17,110 nt of DNA from Bacteroidales bacterium (GTDB lineage: Bacteria; Bacteroidota; Bacteroidia; Bacteroidales; Muribaculaceae): the NCBI GenBank assembly GCA_900752535.1, contig CAADVV010000167.1, positions 1-17,110 on the forward strand, in the 5' to 3' direction. The stretch's first letter is position 1, and each line of letters opens with the position of its first letter. The notes under the pieces are model-generated. The model searched no databases. It was given only the letters and a program-made list of their open reading frames with translations, and was not told the origin of the DNA. Below are positions 13,225 through 17,110 of this stretch, one piece after another. Both the position numbers and the translations under genes were made by a program.

Positions 13225-13599
13225 ATGGATAAAGAGTATGTAATGCACATCGCACAGACCATCAAAGAACAATTGGTATCACTTACACCCATGCCCATTC
13301 TTATGTCGTGGGGAATCGGCGATTTTGTCGCTACGGTATTCCGGGATTTGCCGGCATTGCGGATTAAAGTAAACGGGCGGTTGCACGCCGGAAATGTCGT
13401 TATCGCACTCAACGGCTCCGATTATTATGAGGTATATCTGCTGAAAGAGAACGGTGCGGAGTGCGTCAATGAGGAAGTATGCTTCGACGAGTTGGGCGAT
13501 GTCATTGACCGAGCCGTCGAAAGCGGTACGGACAAAGAGGAATACGACAAATTCTGCGACCGGCAACTTGCCGTACTTTTAAGCGGTACACGAGCCTGA
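13225..13599 (+). CDS. Hypothetical protein (124 aa), last gene of the small operon
   Basis: A 124-residue acidic protein starting MDKEYVMHIAQTIKEQLVSL. The pattern is alpha/beta: helix (1-20), MSWGIGDFVATVFRDLPALRIKVNG, then beta strands in NVVIALNGSDYYEVYLLKENG, and a helical acidic C-terminus. No catalytic motif is recognised. The start fits an A/T-rich leader (ATTAAAAATCAAAGTT directly before ATG), like its neighbours. A strong terminator 18 bases after the stop ends the operon. The consistent size and leader of the three small genes suggest they form a conserved accessory set of the element; their function is unknown. Confidence 0.75.
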   Translation: MDKEYVMHIAQTIKEQLVSLTPMPILMSWGIGDFVATVFRDLPALRIKVNGRLHAGNVVIALNGSDYYEVYLLKENGAECVNEEVCFDELGDVIDRAVESGTDKEEYDKFCDRQLAVLLSGTRA

Positions 13600-13617
13600 A
13601 TAAGCGAGCGACCGAAT

Positions 13618-13652
13618 AACACCGCCCATTTTTCTACGTGGGCGGTGTTTTC
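13618..13652 (+). terminator. Strong terminator of the small-gene operon
   Basis: AACACCGCCCA (13618-13628) pairs perfectly with TGGGCGGTGTT (13639-13649), followed by TTC. The remnant on the opposite strand ends just beyond, so the hairpin may serve both directions. Confidence 0.88.
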
Positions 13653-13688
13653 GTGTGCGGTTGGATGCGTCCAAGCCGCAATATCCTA

Positions 13689-14120
13689 TTATAAACTCAC
13701 TTTTGAAGTCCTTGTTCCACTTTTACCGTTGTTACGGCTTGTGGGATTGTCCGGCTCCGTCATTTCCAATACCCCTGTACCAATCATCGGATTGATATAG
13801 ACCTCCATAAGATTTTCCCTATCTTTCAATCCTAAATGTTGCAAAATATCAGATAGGTATTGCGGCTCAACACAGAACTCCAAGATTTGCTCTTTTCTCA
13901 AATCCTGCTTGCGAGGTTTTCTTGCGGGTTTTCTTGTCGGGTTTTCATCCCTAACTGCAAGGTCAGCACAACATAGTCCGGACGTGTTTCCTCGGCTACA
14001 GTAGGAAGCGGCCAACCCAAAGACTGCCAACCGCTCACAATCTTATCCACACCGCTACCAGCTTTCTCGGCACGCCCCAGACGCATGAACATCTGAGTGA
14101 GTAGATTGGCAGCAAAGCGA
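13689..14120 (-). pseudogene. Truncated, frameshifted AlbA/HATPase_c_4-type regulator remnant
   Basis: On the minus strand, NLLTQMFMRLGRAEKAGSGVDKI and PDYVVLTLQLG resemble the ATPase-like C-terminal part of 'ATP-binding / AlbA_2 domain' regulators (RNP..L..mF...G.aEkaGSGi.ki). This frame ends at a stop at 13898-13900. A second frame continues the homology as RKEQILEFC..ILQHLGLKDRENLMEVYINPMIGTGVLEMT, the winged helix that normally follows, to the stop at 13689. The crossover lies in an A-rich repeat region (about 13900-13960) coding for QENPQEN. The N-terminal AlbA_2 and ATPase core are missing, and similarity fades at about 14115, so the gene is dead. The ORF starting MPTYYSAAW at 14185 is not a natural start. 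The DUF1016 nuclease gene begins about 115 bp beyond the break. Confidence 0.75.
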
Positions 14121-14212
14121 GTGCAAGACACCGGAACGCTAAAAATACCGAATAAGACCCACGCGGCACTATAATATGTTGGCATTCTGCCCTGTATATC
14201 CCGTATTTTTCG

Positions 14213-14220
14213 TACCTTTG
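14213..14220 (+). promoter_or_regulatory. -7 box of the DUF1016 nuclease gene
   Basis: TACCTTTG matches TAnnTTTG exactly, only 14 bases before the ATG at 14235 (20 before an in-frame ATG at 14241). The 5' leader would be about 10-15 bases or less, unlike the long leaders elsewhere here. Confidence 0.6.
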
Positions 14221-14234
14221 CGGCACAAAAACGT

Positions 14235-15455
14235 ATGTATATGGAACAACAGGTTATCCCATCGGATTATACACAATATGCAGAGGCAGTAGAGATAATC
14301 AAACATGCCATCGAACGCTGCCGGTATAGAAGTGCGGCTGCGGTCAACAAAGAAACTCTCTCGTTGTATTTTGGAGTGGGGAAATTCGTGTCTGAAAATT
14401 CCCGCATCGGCTGTTGGGGTACTAAAGCATTGCCTACCATATCAAAGCTCCTTCAACGGGAGTTGCCCGGTCTGCACGGCTTTTCTGAATCGGGGTTGAA
14501 ACGGATGCGCTCATTCTATGAGGAATGGAGGACGTTTTTAATTCGTCCAACAGTGTTGGGCGAATTGGAAAACCATTCGTCGGAAAAGGGTACGGCTTTA
14601 ATTCATCCAACAGCGTTGGGCGAATTGGATATTGACGAGCATCTACTGCTGCAACTTATCGGGCAACCGGTCAATACCGAATTTACCTGGGACGATTTTG
14701 TCAAGATCAGCTTTTCACATCATATTGAAATCCTGACTCGTTCAAAAGACATCGCGGAACGGTTGTTCTATATCCATTGTGCCGCTCAAAATGCGTGGTC
14801 GCTATCCTCTCTCAAAAATTACTTGAAAGAAGACATCTATTCAAATCGCGGATCTTTGCCGAGCAACTTCCTTCAAGTGCTGCCCGAAGCCATTTATGCC
14901 GTAAAAGCGATATTGGCGTTCAAGGATGAGTATATGCTCGAAATGGTTAATCTGGAGAATGTGGGAGAACGCGAACAGGACTGGAACGAAAAGGTCATCG
15001 AAAACCAAATCGTAACCAATATCAAGCAGTTCATTCTCCGTTTTGGAAACGACTTCACTTTTATCGACAGTCAGCATCGCCTGATAGTTGCCGGAGAAGA
15101 AATGTTTGCTGACCTTGTATTCTTCAACAGAGAACTGAATGCCAGCGTAATCGTGGAGTTGAAACGGGGCAAGTTCCGCCCGAATTATCTCGGACAGCTT
15201 AGCGGCTACCTGACGGTGTATGACATGACCGACAAGAAACCGCACGAGAACCCTTCAATCGGTATTGTCCTATGCCAGGATGCCAACCGCAAGTTTGTCG
15301 AAATCATGGTGCGCGACTATGATAAGCCTATGGGCGTGGCGACATACCGCACAGCCCAAGAAATGCCGGAGAATCTGCGCAAGACTCTACCGGACATCGA
15401 CAAATTACAAAATCTGCTATCGGAAAACGATTCCAAATCGGAAACTGTCAGATAA
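14235..15455 (+). CDS. DUF1016/YhcG-type PD-(D/E)xK nuclease domain protein (406 aa)
   Basis: The N-terminal part (about 15-98) is the DUF1016 region: helices of YAEAVEIIKHAIERCRYRSA, LYFGVGKFVSENS and LPGLHGFSESGLKRMRSFYEEW. The C-terminal nuclease fold shows Asp293 (FADLVFF), Glu308 and Lys310 (VELKRGKF), then YLGQLSGYLTVYD, the expected order for PD-(D/E)xK enzymes. Family members of this size are known as YhcG-like or Rpn-related nucleases, linked to mobile DNA and defence. The target here is unknown. Between the two parts (about 102-131) sits a duplicated 11-residue unit, (L)IxPTxLGELxx, repeated at 20-residue spacing. The start may be ATG 14235 or 14241; both are close to the -7 box. 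The gene is monocistronic and separated by a shared hairpin from the convergent coupling protein gene. It replaced or truncated an older gene, so it looks like cargo. Confidence 0.88.
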   Translation: MYMEQQVIPSDYTQYAEAVEIIKHAIERCRYRSAAAVNKETLSLYFGVGKFVSENSRIGCWGTKALPTISKLLQRELPGLHGFSESGLKRMRSFYEEWRTFLIRPTVLGELENHSSEKGTALIHPTALGELDIDEHLLLQLIGQPVNTEFTWDDFVKISFSHHIEILTRSKDIAERLFYIHCAAQNAWSLSSLKNYLKEDIYSNRGSLPSNFLQVLPEAIYAVKAILAFKDEYMLEMVNLENVGEREQDWNEKVIENQIVTNIKQFILRFGNDFTFIDSQHRLIVAGEEMFADLVFFNRELNASVIVELKRGKFRPNYLGQLSGYLTVYDMTDKKPHENPSIGIVLCQDANRKFVEIMVRDYDKPMGVATYRTAQEMPENLRKTLPDIDKLQNLLSENDSKSETVR

Positions 15456-15519
15456 TTCATTTACGTCCGTAAAACCGGCTTTATGCCCACAAGATTTTGG
15501 GTAACTGAAATTGAATATA

Positions 15520-15559
15520 AAAATCCCTGCAATAATTTCGTGATTATTGCAGGGATTTT
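15520..15559. terminator. Bidirectional terminator between convergent genes
   Basis: AAAATCCCTGCAATAAT (15520-15536) and its perfect complement (15543-15559) form a 17-bp stem with loop TTCGTG. T-runs at both ends let it stop transcription from the nuclease gene and from the coupling protein gene, whose stop codon is 4 bases away. Confidence 0.88.
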
Positions 15560-15562
15560 GAT

Positions 15563-17028
15563 TTATTTCGCCCCACGCTTGTTCAGTACATCCGTTATCA
15601 TGTCTTTTACATCCTGTCCGACTTGTATGAAATTTTTATACAAGATGCGTTCCCGTTCCTCCCTCGACTTAAAGGTGTAGAACTTCGGTAGCGGTACATA
15701 GGCCGCTTCCTCCGCTTTTATCTCCTTCATATCGAAATCCGTCTTGCAGAAGAACTTTGTAGTCTTGAACTCTTCCGATTCCTGAATGTTCATCGAGCCT
15801 CCTGTACCGGTTTTCGTCTTCACGAAATCCCTGGCCGTCTGTCCGCAAATCCATCCCGTCGCCATATCCGAAATTTTCGAGGCGGGTACAAGGCTGTCCA
15901 TATTCTCATTGAGATTGATGCTCGTCTTATCCCGGTCGATGGTCACGCCCTTTTTGACCTGTACTACCTTGCCGAAAATGTCATTCGACAACCATTCCAG
16001 TGTCTCTTTTGCGCGAGCTGAACCGCTTACCACGTTGCCCACTGTCGTGATGATTTTTTGCATTCCCACTTTTCCGTAGTCAGCCTCCAACTGCGGCAAC
16101 TCCTGAAAACCCAGCGTTACGCTTACCTTGTTGCTTCTCGCCGTACCTATCAGTCGGTCTATCTTGTGGAAATACAGTGTCGGCAGCTCATCCACGATGA
16201 TGCTGACCGGAATATTCTTCCCCTGCCCGGTGTTCACACGGGTAACGAGACGGTTCAATATCAGAGCGTTCAACGCTCCGATGATACTTTCCATTTCCGG
16301 ATCGTTGGCTATCAGCAGATAACTGGGTGACTTGGGGTCACTAACTTTCAGGTCGAAGTCGTCCCCATCCTTGTGGAATATCCAGTAGGATTCCTTGGTG
16401 GCCAAACGGCTGGTATAGACACGCAGCGTACCAATCATACCCTCTAATTGTTCCATTGCCTTGTTCTTGAAGGCCGTCTGGAACGGGCCGAGCAACGGCG
16501 CGACCTCGTTGTCCGTCTCCAGTACCTCAAAAATAGTCTGGTAGCTCTCATTGAGAAATGAAAGGATATGCGGCATATCCGAGTATTTTCCCAGCCAATA
16601 GGCAGGTTCCACGATGCTGCCACCCTCACGGTCACGAACGACACCCGTCGGCTTCCAGAACTTCGTCTGCGGATCTTGCCGTTTCTCCGCATATAGTTTC
16701 TTTCCGTTTGCATCGTAGGGTTCCCGCTCGTAGTTCACGAAAAAGTAGATACAGGCGGCAAGAAAGTTCACGGCAGAAGTCTGAAAGAACTGGTCACTGC
16801 CTCCGCCTCCCTCTTTCTTGCCTTTCTGCAGGGATTCCAACAGGGTTTCCGCCGTTTCGCTCGCCGCCGCAAGATTATTGATGTACTTTGCCTGAATGGG
16901 GTTCACCCGTTTGCTGTACTCCACATCCACGAAGTTGATGATGTTGAACTTGCACCCTTTGGGCAGTTTTCCGAGCTTCTGGTTTTTCTTGTAATGATAG
17001 TAAAGTTTAGTGGCAAGTGTCGGGGCGG
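15563..17028 (-). CDS. VirD4/TraG-type type IV coupling protein (MobC-like), 3' exon only
   Basis: About 488 codons on the minus strand. SIIVDELPTLYF is the Walker B region, and TARSNKVSVTLGFQELPQL is the conserved segment of TraG/VirD4/TraD coupling ATPases, with 'MDSLVPASKISDMATGWICG' in the TraM-recognition part. Upstream, FNIINFVDVEYSKRVNPI and NNLAAASETAETLLESLQKGK are typical of Bacteroidales coupling proteins (called MobC in CTnDOT-like elements). Such proteins hand the relaxase-DNA complex to the secretion channel at the inner membrane. The Walker A and the N-terminal membrane segments are absent because the gene is interrupted at about 17028 by the end of a group II intron; the 5' exon lies beyond the window. 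An open frame continues to 17107 as MLLEPCDGKLSRTV..., but this reads through intron domains V and VI and is not protein. The exact splice point is uncertain by a few bases. Confidence 0.85.
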
Positions 17029-17110
17029 GTAGGTCGGCGCCCTTGCGGGCGCTTTCCCCCCTAAGAACCGTGCGTGATAGTTTCCCATCACACGGCTCAA
17101 GCAACAATAT
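17029..17110 (-). mobile_element. Group II intron 3' end (domains V and VI), inserted in the coupling protein gene
   Basis: Minus strand 17098-17065 folds as domain V, 34 nt. GAGCCGTG carries the AGC catalytic triad. A GAAA tetraloop sits at the tip (GGGAAAC). The 3' strand TATCACGCACGGTTC pairs back with a two-base bulge. A UUAG linker follows, then domain VI with stem GCGCCC-GCAA-GGGCGC and an unpaired A (17034) in CGACCTAC as the likely branch point. The 3' splice site fits the AY rule at ...CCTAC (17029). The bases 17110-17099 are the domain IV-V linker. The body of the intron with its reverse transcriptase should lie right of the window. It is on the same strand as the host gene, as needed for splicing. 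Confidence 0.88.

Noticed and set aside
17029..17107. N-terminal residues MLLEPCDGKLSRTV of the coupling protein frame
   Set aside because: These bases are group II intron domains V and VI; the open frame is accidental.

Overview
The window looks like accessory, self-transmissible DNA of a Bacteroidales bacterium (Bacteroides, Phocaeicola or Parabacteroides type), most likely part of a large conjugative element or integrated plasmid. Four things point there: -7 boxes matching TAnnTTTG upstream of several genes, A/T-rich leaders without strong Shine-Dalgarno sequences, a methylase-helicase fusion of the kind carried by Bacteroidales conjugative elements, and a VirD4-type coupling protein of the Bacteroidales MobC/TraG sort.

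Layout, left to right. (1) 1-1769, minus strand: an AbiE-type toxin-antitoxin pair, with a DUF6577/AbiEi-like winged-helix antitoxin-regulator at 977-1699 overlapping by 4 bp an AbiEii nucleotidyltransferase toxin that runs off the left edge. Two long inverted repeats with the same core and half-site spacing lie upstream as likely operators. (2) 2180-3094, plus: two conserved-looking genes of unknown function, followed by a hairpin. (3) 3109-3682: a noncoding stretch of nearly 600 bp with three long hairpins, then a leader. (4) 3683-8656, plus: a 1657-residue N6-adenine methylase plus SNF2-like helicase, closed by a strong terminator. (5) 8720-10110, plus: an A/T-rich repeat field (candidate parS/operator), parA, a ribbon-helix-helix partner and a terminator. 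(6) 10464-12191, plus: a long ParB-like protein with a cysteine cluster. (7) 12636-13599, plus: three small genes of unknown function and a terminator. (8) 13689-14120, minus: a truncated, frameshifted remnant of an AlbA/HATPase-type regulator. (9) 14235-15455, plus: a DUF1016/YhcG-type PD-(D/E)xK nuclease with its own promoter and a terminator shared with the convergent gene. (10) 15563-17028, minus: the 3' exon of the coupling protein gene. At its upstream side are domains V and VI of a group II intron whose body lies beyond the right edge.

The most distinctive signal is not a gene. Three operons (methylase-helicase, parB, small-gene cluster) start with related leaders of about 220-240 nt. 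Each has an A/U stem around a CTTCC...GAG core, then a CGGTyC/GAACCG-type hairpin, then GAGGGAA shortly before the start codon. A weaker fourth copy precedes 2180. This suggests a shared post-transcriptional or promoter-level control of the element's maintenance module. In addition, the leader and terminator of the methylase-helicase gene are complementary over 16 + 9 bases.

Functionally, ParA, the RHH protein and ParB probably handle stable inheritance. The methylase-helicase probably processes or protects the element's DNA. The coupling protein feeds DNA to the conjugation channel. AbiE and the DUF1016 nuclease look like defence or addiction cargo. All family calls come from motif recognition by eye; no database search was run.
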